Shown here in pieces: positions 26,467 to 35,683 of a stretch of DNA of 64,000 nucleotides (its first letter is position 1; each line of letters opens with the position of its first letter). The stretch spans positions 62,001 through 126,000 of the forward strand of contig DASPNM010000019.1 of assembly GCA_035626515.1 (NCBI GenBank). Reading direction: 5' to 3'. The notes under the pieces were generated by a model. The model saw only the letters and a list, made by a program, of their open reading frames with translations. It did no database searches and was not told the origin of the DNA. This stretch comes from DASPNM01 sp035626515 (lineage in GTDB: Bacteria; Bacteroidota; Bacteroidia; Chitinophagales; Chitinophagaceae). A program made the translations under genes and the position numbers.

Positions 26467-27411
26467 TTACTGACTTTCCCGACTTTCCTGACTTCCCCGT
26501 TTCTCTAAGAAAATCTCCGCCATCATGCAGCGTACGCTTCCCCCCTCCACCTGCTCGATTGTAGGCACAGGAATGGGCAGCAGCTGTGCAAAGGCTTCGA
26601 GCATTTGCTTTTGTTCGGCTGACAATGATGCAAACGCAGCCTCGCTCATCACCATGAAGGTTTCGTTCTGGTTGTTCCGGAGGGTAAGCATGTTGCCGGC
26701 GAACGCATGCATTTGATCCCGGCTGATCGGAATAATGCTGTGTCCGGTTGATTCAAGCAGTTGCCTCACCGCGATCAGCTCCCATTCTTCCTCGATCGCC
26801 TCCTCGCAAAGCACCGCGAAACTGTCGTTGAGCGACATTACGACGTTTGTGTGGTACACCGGTCGGCCGTGCCGGTCGGTCGCAAGAAACACCACGGCCT
26901 GGTAACCATTTCGGGCGGCGAATTTTTCCAATACCGGGAGACTCGTGCGCTCCGACACTGCCGCATAGATCATTTTGTTGACATGATCCATCACCATGCT
27001 GCCCGTTCCTTCGAGAAAGCGGCCTTCGGCCTCAAACTCGCTCCAGTCCTGCACGTCGGCGACGCGAAATTGACCGGCCAGTAGTTCCAGGATGTCCGCT
27101 CTTTTTTCCCGCCTGCGGCTGCGTGCGAACATTGGAAACACGAATATCTTTCCCTCGGGGCTGGTCGCTATCCAGTTGTTGGGAAAAACTGCGTCCGGCT
27201 TGGGAGGATCCCGCGTGTCGTCGACCACCAGCACTTCAATGTCCTTGCTGCGGAGAATGCTTACCATTTGATCGAACTCTTCCAGCACGCGCAGTTGCAA
27301 CAGCTCGCCGCTTCCGCCGAATTCATTCTGGAAGAAATTGTTGGCCGCCGTCTCTGCGTTGAATGCAAACGCTGCAGGGCGTATCATGAGTATGGTGCTG
27401 GCGGCAGGCAT
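26467..27411 (-). CDS. CtlX-type citrulline/arginine-modifying hydrolase
   Basis: 314 residues from the ATG at 27411; a TTG at 27435 would add 8 residues. A guanidino-group-modifying (amidinotransferase/deiminase) fold of the CtlX class, linked in other bacteria to citrulline use. Visible residues: PDAVFPNNWIAT (substrate loop Asp and Asn), EGTGSMVMDH, VYHTNVVMSLND with the catalytic His region, and a C-terminal catalytic Cys in GGSVRCMMAE. Probable reaction: hydrolysis at the ureido or guanidino carbon; the exact substrate is not proved. It lies downstream of the pterin dehydratase gene on the same strand (39 bases) and may be co-transcribed. The last residues fall in a GACTTTCC repeat tract. 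Confidence 0.8.
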   Translation of the reverse strand: MPAASTILMIRPAAFAFNAETAANNFFQNEFGGSGELLQLRVLEEFDQMVSILRSKDIEVLVVDDTRDPPKPDAVFPNNWIATSPEGKIFVFPMFARSRRREKRADILELLAGQFRVADVQDWSEFEAEGRFLEGTGSMVMDHVNKMIYAAVSERTSLPVLEKFAARNGYQAVVFLATDRHGRPVYHTNVVMSLNDSFAVLCEEAIEEEWELIAVRQLLESTGHSIIPISRDQMHAFAGNMLTLRNNQNETFMVMSEAAFASLSAEQKQMLEAFAQLLPIPVPTIEQVEGGSVRCMMAEIFLEKRGSQESRESQ

Positions 27412-27450
27412 GAAAGCGTGAAGTTCGTCACGCAATGATACGAAGTCGGT

Positions 27451-27684
27451 TCACGAAAGCAACTTATCGATGCGATCCGCGAGCTTGCGGTCCCGCTCGG
27501 TGACGACATCTCCGGCATCGTGTGTGCTCAGCCATATTTCGACAGAGTTCCAGACATTGGTCCACAAGGGATGGTGATTCATTTTTTCCGCCTCCATGGC
27601 CACTCGCGTCATGAAGCCGAATGCTTCATTGAAATCCCGGAACTGAAGCTTCCGGTAAAGTTTGTTGTCCCGTTCCTCCCACAT
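27451..27684 (-). CDS. phhB: 4a-hydroxytetrahydrobiopterin dehydratase
   Basis: Pterin-4a-carbinolamine dehydratase, 77 residues, a little shorter than the usual 95-105 because the N-terminal strand is reduced. The signature is complete: EKMNHHPLW, then W and WLSTHDAGDVVTERD, with the catalytic His pair and His/Asp of the family. It recycles tetrahydrobiopterin for aromatic amino-acid hydroxylases; none is visible in the window. Start ATG 27684. It sits between the IPExxxVDY gene and the CtlX gene, all on the minus strand. Confidence 0.88.
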   Translation of the reverse strand: MWEERDNKLYRKLQFRDFNEAFGFMTRVAMEAEKMNHHPLWTNVWNSVEIWLSTHDAGDVVTERDRKLADRIDKLLS

Positions 27685-27711
27685 TTGATTTCGTTTTGAA
27701 ATGAAGAATAT

Positions 27712-28161
27712 TTAAAAGACCAGGTGGTCTTTGTTGCGGATCTTTTCATGCGTCAGTTCAATCACAAGCTGCACCCCGGCCATTTCACGGAGACATTCCT
27801 GCAGCTGCTGGAACCGTTCGTTGCTCACCAGATCGCCCTTCATCAGCCAGAGAAAATCCAGGTGTCGCAGCTCAGGCAGAAGGTACTCGCCGTCGAACTG
27901 GTTGTTGTAAATGTAGTGCGACAGGGATCCCGCGGGTTCGGGAAACTCGTAAACAGAAAAAAAATAATTGCGGCCCTTGCGCGCCAGCTGAATCTCAATC
28001 TCTGTGTTGATGCGAAAATCCATCCCGAGCAGGTGGTTCAGCTGCCAGCAAAACTGGTAATCCCTGACCGGTGCCATGATGCCCAGCATGCGGGTGCCAT
28101 CAAAAAACTCGTCGGTGAGCTCGCGTGTGTTGAGGATAAGCTTTGTTCCGCGCTCGGCCAT
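27712..28161 (-). CDS. IPExxxVDY family protein
   Basis: 149 residues. The Bacteroidota-restricted family is recognised by the layout: a GIMAPVRDYQFCWQLN motif near 27-42, a middle FFSVYEFP, and LLPELRHLDFLWLMKGD near residues 93-109, a variant of the name-giving IPExxxVDY motif. The C-terminus KIRNKDHLVF is also typical. The function is unknown; it is a small cytosolic alpha/beta protein found across the phylum. It is followed on the same strand by the pterin dehydratase gene at 27 bases, so the two may share a transcript. Confidence 0.8.
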   Translation of the reverse strand: MAERGTKLILNTRELTDEFFDGTRMLGIMAPVRDYQFCWQLNHLLGMDFRINTEIEIQLARKGRNYFFSVYEFPEPAGSLSHYIYNNQFDGEYLLPELRHLDFLWLMKGDLVSNERFQQLQECLREMAGVQLVIELTHEKIRNKDHLVF

Positions 28162-28238
28162 GCAGGGAAATTGACTAAAATTACTGAAATTAGGATAGAG
28201 GGTATTCTCAGCACTTCTGGCCTTGCGTCAATTGCCGA

Positions 28239-29879
28239 TCAGAATTCTACCGGCGCCTGAAGCGTCTCATCACCCCGGCGGAATTGCACCACCGTCTTGT
28301 CGCCTTTCTTAAATTTTCCCAGAGCCTGCATGTAGGCCTCCATCGAAGTAATGGAATAATCGCCCAGCCGAATAATGATATCACCTGCTTTCAATCCGGC
28401 TTTCGCGCCTGGTCTCCCGTCAGTGACCCCGTCTGCCCGAACCCCGGTGCCTGAGTAGGTATAGTCGGGCATAATTCCCAGCGAAACGCTGAAACGCGCC
28501 GAGCTGGTTGTTGGTGTTTCGCGTGTGCGCACAAATGACAGCCTGGAGGCTTCCTGGTCGGCGGCGAGGATCAGATCGTGGATATATGTTACGATCCTCG
28601 CCGTTCCCGAATAGTTAAGCTTGTCGGCATCATCCGACGGCCTGTGGTAATCCGAATGCAGGCCCGTAAAGAAAAATAATACCGGGATCTGCTTCAGATA
28701 AAAAGAAGTGTGGTCGCTCGGACCGGTCCCGCTGGAATCTAAGCGCACCTGGAAAGTCAGTCCTTCGGTTTTCAGCAGCTTGCCCCACTGCGGCGAAGTT
28801 CCTATGCCACCGATCGTAAGCCTTCCCGTGCTGTCATTCAGCCGCCCCACCATGTCGAGATTGATCATGTAATTCACTTGCCCAATATCTATGGTAGGGT
28901 TTTCAGTGAAATATTTTGAACCGTACAATCCCAGCTCTTCGCCCGAAAAAGCGATGAATAAATAATTGTTCTTTTTCGCCTTTGAAATTTTCAGCAGCCG
29001 CGCCAGTTCCAGCAGAGCGGCTGTACCACTTGCGTTGTCGTCGGCTCCGTTGTGTATCGCCGGCTGCGCGTTGCGCACCATCGAGTTTCCGTCCTCCCCA
29101 TACCCCAGGTGATCGAAATGCGCACCGATGATCACGGTAGTCGGGGCTCCGTTGTCAATCCAGCCGATCACATTGTTACCGGTGCCTTCCTTGTCGGCGA
29201 TTTGCACACGAAATTTCACCTTCAGCGTAGATGCCGCGTCGGATAAATACTTCATCGTTGGTCCGGGCATCAGGTAGAGCACGGGTATTTCCTGCTTTTC
29301 CGTCCGGTCGCGTGGGTTAAATCTGAGTGGCTCTGCGGTGAGAGAACTGTTGTAAAATATTACCGCCGACGCTCCTTTCTTTTTCGCGTCTTTTACCAGG
29401 CCTACAACGTGGGCTTCCACGTCCAGGTGAGGATTGCTTTCAAGTGCTTCTTTCAGGTCGATGAACCATGGCATGTCAGCTTCCCGGACCGAAATGGAAG
29501 GCAGCGCTTCGGCAGTTTGGTTGTGGCTGAAGGGAAATGCGAAATAATCCTGGCCGGGTACGAGCTCCTCGCCATTGATGATTAAATAATTTCCCGCCGC
29601 CATTTGTTTTCCTTCCCGGACAGGAAAAGGCTGAAAGTAACCGTCCGAGCCCTTCGGGGAAAGTCCGCTTTCCTGGAATTGGGCGCGAATGTATTCCATT
29701 GCCAGTCGCTCCCCCGCCGTGCCGGTCCGGCGCCCCTCGAGTTTGTCATCGGCGAGATGGGAAACATGCTCCTTCAACTTATTCTCAAGGCGAAGATGGT
29801 CGCCTGCCGTTGGCCGGGTGGCGGTGCAGGAAACCAGAAAAATCAATATCGCAGCAATGCCGGGCTTCCGGAGGATCAT
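28239..29879 (-). CDS. M28 family zinc aminopeptidase with PDZ domain, lipoprotein
   Basis: 546 residues. The N-terminal signal ends in a lipobox (FLVSC, Cys18), so it is membrane anchored outside the cytoplasm. A PA (protease-associated) insert spans about 130-240. The M28 core keeps the two-zinc ligands: GAHFDHLG (His), GADDNASG (bridging Asp), GEELGLYGS (catalytic and ligand Glu), NLDMVG (Asp) and HSDYHRPSDD (His). A PDZ domain closes the protein (about 460-546; AGLKAGDIIIRLGD), perhaps binding protein C-termini. Probable role: peptide degradation in the periplasm or at the surface. Divergent from feoB. Confidence 0.92.
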   Translation of the reverse strand: MILRKPGIAAILIFLVSCTATRPTAGDHLRLENKLKEHVSHLADDKLEGRRTGTAGERLAMEYIRAQFQESGLSPKGSDGYFQPFPVREGKQMAAGNYLIINGEELVPGQDYFAFPFSHNQTAEALPSISVREADMPWFIDLKEALESNPHLDVEAHVVGLVKDAKKKGASAVIFYNSSLTAEPLRFNPRDRTEKQEIPVLYLMPGPTMKYLSDAASTLKVKFRVQIADKEGTGNNVIGWIDNGAPTTVIIGAHFDHLGYGEDGNSMVRNAQPAIHNGADDNASGTAALLELARLLKISKAKKNNYLFIAFSGEELGLYGSKYFTENPTIDIGQVNYMINLDMVGRLNDSTGRLTIGGIGTSPQWGKLLKTEGLTFQVRLDSSGTGPSDHTSFYLKQIPVLFFFTGLHSDYHRPSDDADKLNYSGTARIVTYIHDLILAADQEASRLSFVRTRETPTTSSARFSVSLGIMPDYTYSGTGVRADGVTDGRPGAKAGLKAGDIIIRLGDYSITSMEAYMQALGKFKKGDKTVVQFRRGDETLQAPVEF

Positions 29880-30014
29880 ATTGTAAAATGATTCAGTGGC
29901 AAAGGTATAAAGCGACCGATTTCGGCGCCCTGTGATCTATCATTTTTCCGTTAAACTTTGCAGAAACCGAACGTGAAACACCGCATTTCGTAATAGGAGG
30001 AAATTACCCGTTTC

Positions 30015-30022
30015 TACATTTG
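30015..30022 (+). promoter_or_regulatory. -7 promoter box for feoB
   Basis: TACATTTG matches the Bacteroidota -7 consensus TAnnTTTG exactly. A weak -33-like TTTC lies at 29986-29989, a little far upstream. Transcription would begin near 30029, which excludes the TTG at 30020 as a start codon. Confidence 0.55.
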
Positions 30023-30037
30023 CAGGCTGTACCAGCC

Positions 30038-32158
30038 TTGAAGCCACGCAAGCTACATATTGCTCTTGTCGGCAATCCCAATAGCGGAAAAAGCTCTCTG
30101 TTCAACAGCCTCACCGGGATGAACCAGAAGGTCGGCAATTTTCCGGGTGTGACCGTAGACAAAAAAACGGGGACGGCCCAGCTCTCGGAAGGAGAAGATG
30201 GCGAGATCATCGATCTTCCGGGGACATACAGTCTCTACCCGCGCCGCCAGGACGAATGGGTAAGCTATAAAGTATTGCTCAACCAGGACGGCCATCTGAA
30301 AGCAGACGTGGTTGTGGTGGTGGCTGATGCAAGCAACCTGAAGCGCAATCTCCTTTTTTGCACGCAGATCATTGACCTGAAGACCCCGGTGGTAATCGCG
30401 CTGACCATGATGGACATCGCGCGACAAAAAGGAATTCGTGTTGATATCGCCGAGCTGGAGCGTGAGCTGGGTGTGCCCGTAGTGCCGGTGAATCCGCGAC
30501 GCAACAAAGGAATCCCGCAACTAAAAAAGGCCATCGTACAAACGGCGAGACAGCTTTACCAGGCGCCGGCCCGGGATTTTATCGACAACCGCCAGCTCGC
30601 TGCAGCCGCTGTAGACGGTGTTCGCGACCACCTTCCGCACTTGAGCAATTACCGGGCGGTCCACTATCTCATCAACCACGAGTCTTTCAACCTCGACGCA
30701 AAGATGCAGGCTACAATTGAGGATATTGAAAGGAAAAATCACGTTAACCATACCCGCATCCAGGCAGAAGAGATCCTGCAACGCTATGGAAAGATCCGTC
30801 ATATCATGCAGGTCGCAGTGTCGGAGCCCGACCCGGTGCAGAAAACTCTGTTGACCGAAAAGCTCGACAATATCCTTTTGCACCGGCGCTGGGGCTACAT
30901 GATCTTGTTGCTGGTGCTCTTCCTGCTGTTCCAAAGTGTATTCTGGCTGGCCCAGATTCCAATGGACTGGATTGATCGGGGGTTCGCGCAGCTGAGCCAG
31001 TCTCTTGCCGTCGCACTACCCGATAATCGCTGGTCCGACCTTCTGTTAAATGGCGTGATCGCGGGACTCAGCGGCATTCTGGTGTTCGTTCCGCAGATCA
31101 TGATCCTTTTCGGACTGATCACTCTTCTTGAAGACACCGGCTACATGGCTCGTATCAGTTTTTTGAGCGACCGGCTGATGCGCAGCGTCGGGTTGAATGG
31201 AAAAAGCGTGATGCCTATGATCAGCGGCTTTGCGTGCGCCGTACCGGCGATCATGAGTGCCCGCAGCATCGAAAACCGCAAAGAGCGCCTGCTGACGATT
31301 CTCATCACGCCGCTGATGAGCTGTTCGGCACGGCTTCCCGTGTACGTGATCCTCATAGGACTCGTAATCCCGCAGACCTACCTGTTCGGATTTCTTGGAC
31401 TGCAGGGATTGGTCATGATGGGTCTCTATCTGCTGGGGCTGTTGATGGCCCTGCTGGTGGCATATGTAGCTAAATGGTTTATTCGCATCCGGGAGAAAAG
31501 CTTTTTTATACTGGAGCTTCCCACGTACCGCTCACCACGATGGAAAAATGTTTTCACGACCATGGTGAACAAGGCCCGGATTTTTGTCACGGACGCAGGA
31601 AAGATCATCATGATCATCAGCCTGGTGCTTTGGGCCCTGAGCTCATTTGGACCGGGTAATACAATGCAGCAGGTTTCCCGTAGATACGAGCAAATGAGAG
31701 CCGAACCCGCCGCCGACCAGGTCACCCTTAGCCGGATATTTCAAACCGAAAAGCTTGAAAATTCTTATGCCGGCCGCCTGGGGAAGGCACTCGAGCCGGC
31801 CATCGCTCCACTGGGTTTTGACTGGAAGATTGGAATCGCGCTCATCACCTCATTCGCGGCCCGTGAAGTTTTCGTGGGCACAATGGCTACGCTTTACAGC
31901 GTCGGGGAGGATAACGAGGGAAGTTTGTTGCTCAAGGAAAAAATGAAAGCCGCGAAAAGACCTGATGGCACCCCGGTTTTCAATCTCGCGACCGGTCTTT
32001 CGCTGATGATCTTCTATGTATTTGCCATGCAATGCATGAGCACACTGGCCGTCGTGCGGCGGGAAACACGGAGCTGGAAATGGCCACTGGTTCAGCTGCT
32101 ATATATGACCGGAGTCGCCTACCTGATGAGTCTTCTGGTTTACCAGCTGTTCAGATAA
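30038..32158 (+). CDS. feoB: ferrous iron transport protein B
   Basis: Inner-membrane Fe2+ transporter with a GTPase domain. About 706 residues from the TTG at 30038 (TTG at 30020 is also in frame); no ATG lies close to the G-domain. G motifs: GNPNSGKSS (G1) within 20 residues of the start, VTVD (G2), DLPGTYSL (G3), TMMD (G4, NxxD replaced by Thr) and a G5 region. Then the helical regulatory domain (about 180-260) and two Gate domains with SCSARLPVY and CAVPAIMSAR in transmembrane helices. feoA is not adjacent but lies about 4.1 kb downstream on the other strand. A -7 box just upstream implies a very short leader. Confidence 0.95.
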   Translation: MKPRKLHIALVGNPNSGKSSLFNSLTGMNQKVGNFPGVTVDKKTGTAQLSEGEDGEIIDLPGTYSLYPRRQDEWVSYKVLLNQDGHLKADVVVVVADASNLKRNLLFCTQIIDLKTPVVIALTMMDIARQKGIRVDIAELERELGVPVVPVNPRRNKGIPQLKKAIVQTARQLYQAPARDFIDNRQLAAAAVDGVRDHLPHLSNYRAVHYLINHESFNLDAKMQATIEDIERKNHVNHTRIQAEEILQRYGKIRHIMQVAVSEPDPVQKTLLTEKLDNILLHRRWGYMILLLVLFLLFQSVFWLAQIPMDWIDRGFAQLSQSLAVALPDNRWSDLLLNGVIAGLSGILVFVPQIMILFGLITLLEDTGYMARISFLSDRLMRSVGLNGKSVMPMISGFACAVPAIMSARSIENRKERLLTILITPLMSCSARLPVYVILIGLVIPQTYLFGFLGLQGLVMMGLYLLGLLMALLVAYVAKWFIRIREKSFFILELPTYRSPRWKNVFTTMVNKARIFVTDAGKIIMIISLVLWALSSFGPGNTMQQVSRRYEQMRAEPAADQVTLSRIFQTEKLENSYAGRLGKALEPAIAPLGFDWKIGIALITSFAAREVFVGTMATLYSVGEDNEGSLLLKEKMKAAKRPDGTPVFNLATGLSLMIFYVFAMQCMSTLAVVRRETRSWKWPLVQLLYMTGVAYLMSLLVYQLFR

Positions 32159-32162
32159 AATA

Positions 32163-33056
32163 TTAGTTCATGGCCGGCTGCCAGTCGTCTTTGGGTTCAA
32201 AATAATTCCACAGCAGCCACGAAATCTTCCGCGCCAGCGTCCAGGCTTCATTCTCCCTCTTCCAGCTCGTGTCCTTATTGTTCTTGGTGAAAATGCTCAG
32301 GATATAGGGGTTGCGCGGGCCATTCACCAGCAGCACTTCGCTGCGCGATCGGTCTACGCATCCGTTCTTGCTGAAAACTTCGATGTATGGCGGCACTTGC
32401 GAAATCGCTTCACTTTCGTCCCAGTAATTTCTGCCCAGGCAACGCATCATTCTTTCGCACGCTGCCGGTGAAATCACCTGTTTCCGATATATTTTTTCGA
32501 CTAATGTTGCCATTTCGCGCGGGGAGGACTGACCCCATCCAAATTGCGTACGGTTGGCTTCCCTTCCGGGGGTTCTCGAATTCACGCGCGTAACCTTTAG
32601 TCCCAGGCTATCCATAAGCTCGTTGATTCTTGTCCCTTTCCCCGCCAGGCTTTGCAGCCAGAGACTTGCGGTGTTGTCGCTGGTGGTGAGCATCAGCATC
32701 AGTACTTTTTTCAGCAGGATCTTTTCGCCGGATTTGAATGACCCGAGAATATCGCTGCCCTCGTAAAGCAACGAATCTTTGTAAATAAGCTCCCGGTTAT
32801 AGCCGAGCTCGCCTTTTGCAATCTTGTCCATCACTCCGACCATGATCGGAACCTTGACAATGCTGGCGGTAGGAAACACGGTGTCGGCATTCACCGCGAC
32901 AATACGTCCCGTTCGCAGGTTCTTTATATACACGCCCACCTGCCCGTTGAATCCGCGAACCTGTTCTTCAATTTTTGACTGGAGCTTGCGGTCTGTGTTC
33001 TGCGATGCGGCGGTTGCGCTGATGGCAAGCGCCAGGAAAAATGCCATTAATCTCAT
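32163..33056 (-). CDS. class A beta-lactamase-like serine hydrolase
   Basis: 297 residues with a signal peptide (MRLMAFFLALAISATAAS). The penicillin-recognising fold is clear: S65-x-x-K68 in TASIVKV, S126-D-N128 in TTSDNTAS, and a third motif at 230-232 that reads KNG instead of KTG/KSG. The omega-loop Glu motif ExxLN is not evident (the region reads GREANRT). So it may be a poor beta-lactamase or a related periplasmic hydrolase. It overlaps the upstream M20 gene by 4 bases (ATGA), so the two are translationally coupled. It is convergent with feoB, 4 bases apart. Confidence 0.85.
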   Translation of the reverse strand: MRLMAFFLALAISATAASQNTDRKLQSKIEEQVRGFNGQVGVYIKNLRTGRIVAVNADTVFPTASIVKVPIMVGVMDKIAKGELGYNRELIYKDSLLYEGSDILGSFKSGEKILLKKVLMLMLTTSDNTASLWLQSLAGKGTRINELMDSLGLKVTRVNSRTPGREANRTQFGWGQSSPREMATLVEKIYRKQVISPAACERMMRCLGRNYWDESEAISQVPPYIEVFSKNGCVDRSRSEVLLVNGPRNPYILSIFTKNNKDTSWKRENEAWTLARKISWLLWNYFEPKDDWQPAMN

Positions 33057-34360
33057 GGTTGCTTCGAGTTGAGGAAGTCGATCACCAGGTTACAGAACGC
33101 TTTTATGCCTGTCTTCATCCCGGATTCGTCGAGGAAGAAATCCGCGGTATGGTGCGAAGGCGCTTTCGCGGGGTCCTTTCCTTTGGGCATCCCGCCGAGG
33201 TAAAAATAAAATGCGGGCGCTTTCTCGCCGAAATAGGAAAAGTCCTCGGCTCCGGTGACCCAGTTTCGCTGCACGACATTTTCAGGGCCCGCCGCGGCCT
33301 GCAGCGAAGGGAGCATCTGCCTGACGAGAGAAGAATCGTTGTATGTTACAAGAGTTTTGGTAAAGATCCCGACCTCGGCCTGCGCTCCTCCCGCCGCAGC
33401 GATGGTCGTGACCGTATGGCGGATGCGATCGTGCACTTGCTTTTGCATCGCGCGGTCGAGCGTCCGAATCGTCCCGTCCATCACACACTCCTCCGGAATG
33501 ATATTGTTGCGCACACCCGCGTTGATCTTTGCAACGGTGATCACCACCGGCGCTTTTGTGAGATCCGACTGCCGGCTGACGATCTGCTGCAATCCTTCGA
33601 TGATCTGCGCCGATATAGCAACGGGGTCCACACCCTGCCAGGGAGCAGATCCATGCGCCCCTTTTCCTTTTACCCGAATGCGGAACCAGTCGGAAGCTGC
33701 CATGAAAGCGCCGGGTTTGTACTCGATCCGGCCCACTTCGATATTGGATGAAATGTGCAGTCCGAAGATCGCGTCCACCTTTGGATTCTCCATCACCCCT
33801 TCCTTCACCATCAGCGGCGCTCCGCCTTCCTCACCTTCCGGCGGTCCTTCTTCCGCGGGCTGAAAAATAAATTTTACGGTTCCCCGCAGGTCTTTTCTCA
33901 TCGAGCTCAGGATCTCCGCGACGCTCATGAGAATAGCCACGTGCGTATCGTGACCGCAGGCGTGCATGACACCTACCTGCTCCCCGTTGTATTCTGACTT
34001 CGCAACCGAGCGAAATGGCAAATCCACCCGCTCCACAATCGGAAGCGCGTCCATATCGGCACGCAACGCCACACAGGGGCCTGGCTTTTCTCCGCGCAGG
34101 ATTCCAACAACACCTGTTTTTGCAACTTTTTCGGTCACCTCAATGCCGAGTTTCCTGAGGTGTTCCGCAACGAGGCGCGCGGTCCGGAATTCGCGGTTGC
34201 CCAGCTCGGGGTTTTGGTGAATGTCTCTGCGCCAGGCAATGCATTTCTGCTCGATCTGATCGGCCAGCGTTGCCGCGGTCTGCTGCAGCTTCGTCGCGTT
34301 GGGCTGCGCGAAAAGCGGAAGAGCACAAAGAATGCAGAAAATGCGGAAGAGGAATTTCAT
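33053..34360 (-). CDS. M20D amidohydrolase (hippurate/IAA-amino-acid hydrolase-like)
   Basis: 435 residues, signal peptide at the N-terminus (FRIFCILCALPLFAQ). Metal-dependent amidohydrolase of the M20D group, cleaving N-acyl amino acids or similar amides. Family motifs: RRDIHQNPELGNREF, RADMDALP, HACGHDTHVA (metal Cys, His and His), QPAEEG (catalytic Glu pair) and HHTADFF near the C-terminus (last His ligand). Secreted M20D enzymes of this length are common in Bacteroidota. First gene of a two-gene unit with the beta-lactamase-like gene, overlapping it by 4 bases; this pairing suggests processing of amide-containing compounds outside the cytoplasm. Confidence 0.92.
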   Translation of the reverse strand: MKFLFRIFCILCALPLFAQPNATKLQQTAATLADQIEQKCIAWRRDIHQNPELGNREFRTARLVAEHLRKLGIEVTEKVAKTGVVGILRGEKPGPCVALRADMDALPIVERVDLPFRSVAKSEYNGEQVGVMHACGHDTHVAILMSVAEILSSMRKDLRGTVKFIFQPAEEGPPEGEEGGAPLMVKEGVMENPKVDAIFGLHISSNIEVGRIEYKPGAFMAASDWFRIRVKGKGAHGSAPWQGVDPVAISAQIIEGLQQIVSRQSDLTKAPVVITVAKINAGVRNNIIPEECVMDGTIRTLDRAMQKQVHDRIRHTVTTIAAAGGAQAEVGIFTKTLVTYNDSSLVRQMLPSLQAAAGPENVVQRNWVTGAEDFSYFGEKAPAFYFYLGGMPKGKDPAKAPSHHTADFFLDESGMKTGIKAFCNLVIDFLNSKQP

Positions 34361-34444
34361 GCTTGTTTTTTTGTGAATTTAAGGAAATGCGTTCAGGGCG
34401 CTGTTCGGATTTGGCTTGTCGAATTTATTTATATTTAAACCGCG

Positions 34445-35683
34445 ATGCTGCTGCGCCATATACCGTTCCTCAGATCGGTGCTCCTGCACAGCGTGACTGC
34501 ATTCGGCGGACCCCAGGCCCACCTGGGTATGATGATGAAAACCTTCGTTCGCCGCCGTCCTTACGTTACCGAACAGGAACTGATGGAGTACAACGCTTTT
34601 TGCCAGCTCCTGCCGGGTGCATCTTCCACGCAAACGCTGACACTGATCGGCTACAAGCGGGGCGGAGTGTCGCTCGCAGTAATCACGCTCATTTTGTGGA
34701 TCCTGCCGGCATGCATTCTTATGGGCGCCTTTTCATTTCTCCTGCATTACATCGACAAGAAGGCGCTCGATACGGATATTTTTAAATTCATTCCTCCGAT
34801 GGCCGCGGGATTCCTTATGTACGCCTCGGTAGTTGCTTTTCCTCATGCGGTTCGCAACACCATCACGTGGGTAATCATGCTGGTAAGCGGTGTCTCCACC
34901 TATCTTTTGTTCAAACAACCCTGGATCTTTCCACTGCTGATCGTCAGCGGCGGACTGGCCACGAATCTCAGCCGGAAACGTATCCCGCAGGTGGAGCAAA
35001 AACCAAAAAAAATAAAATGGTGGAATTTCTGGCTGTTTGGAATTGTATTCATCATTGCGGGACTGCTTAGTCAATTTGCCAAGAAACAGGATCTTCCCAA
35101 GCGAAAGCCGATCAATCTCTTTGAAAATACGTACCGGATGGGAAGCCTGGTGTTCGGCGGCGGCCACGTGCTCATGCCCATGATGTACGAACAGTTCAGC
35201 GTGCGTCCTGACGTCGTGCGGCAGAAAGACCCCAACGTAGTGCGCATCGACAAGGAAGACATGCTCTCCGGAATGGGAATCGTGCGTGCCGTGCCGGGAC
35301 CTGTGTTTTCCATTGCTTCTTTCTCAGGTGGAATGGCGCTGAAGGATATGGGACCAGCAATGCAGGTTGCCGGCTGCATCATCGGCTCGGTGGCCATCTT
35401 TCTGCCGAGCGCGCTACTGGTGCTGTTTTTCTTCCCTATCTGGCACAACCTAAAGAAATACGCGGCGGTCTACCGATCCCTCGAAGGGATCAACGCGGTG
35501 GTTGTGGGAATCATGATCGCGTCCACGCTTTACATCATGAAAGATATTTCGATTACCGAGCTGAAGACGGTAAGTATGATCAATGTAGCTGTCATTCTTG
35601 GAACATTCTTGCTGCTCACCTTCACGCGGCTCCCATCTCCACTGATCGTGGTCGGCTGCTTACTGCTCGGCTTTGTTTTTTGA
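34445..35683 (+). CDS. chrA: chromate transporter (ChrA family)
   Basis: 412-residue membrane protein with about 10-11 hydrophobic segments and the duplicated layout of long-chain ChrA. N-half motif FGGPQAHLGMMM with QLLPGASSTQ (a GPxxGP-type loop variant); C-half motif GGGHVLMPMM and GIVRAVPGPVFS. Family role: chromate efflux coupled to the membrane potential, though many homologues move sulfate-like anions. Start ATG 34445, two residues before hydrophobic sequence. It overlaps the 3' end of the convergent nadD by 24 bases. Confidence 0.92.
   Translation: MLLRHIPFLRSVLLHSVTAFGGPQAHLGMMMKTFVRRRPYVTEQELMEYNAFCQLLPGASSTQTLTLIGYKRGGVSLAVITLILWILPACILMGAFSFLLHYIDKKALDTDIFKFIPPMAAGFLMYASVVAFPHAVRNTITWVIMLVSGVSTYLLFKQPWIFPLLIVSGGLATNLSRKRIPQVEQKPKKIKWWNFWLFGIVFIIAGLLSQFAKKQDLPKRKPINLFENTYRMGSLVFGGGHVLMPMMYEQFSVRPDVVRQKDPNVVRIDKEDMLSGMGIVRAVPGPVFSIASFSGGMALKDMGPAMQVAGCIIGSVAIFLPSALLVLFFFPIWHNLKKYAAVYRSLEGINAVVVGIMIASTLYIMKDISITELKTVSMINVAVILGTFLLLTFTRLPSPLIVVGCLLLGFVF

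Noticed and set aside
29950..30037. Riboswitch before feoB
   Set aside because: The promoter box lies right before the start codon, leaving no room for a structured leader.
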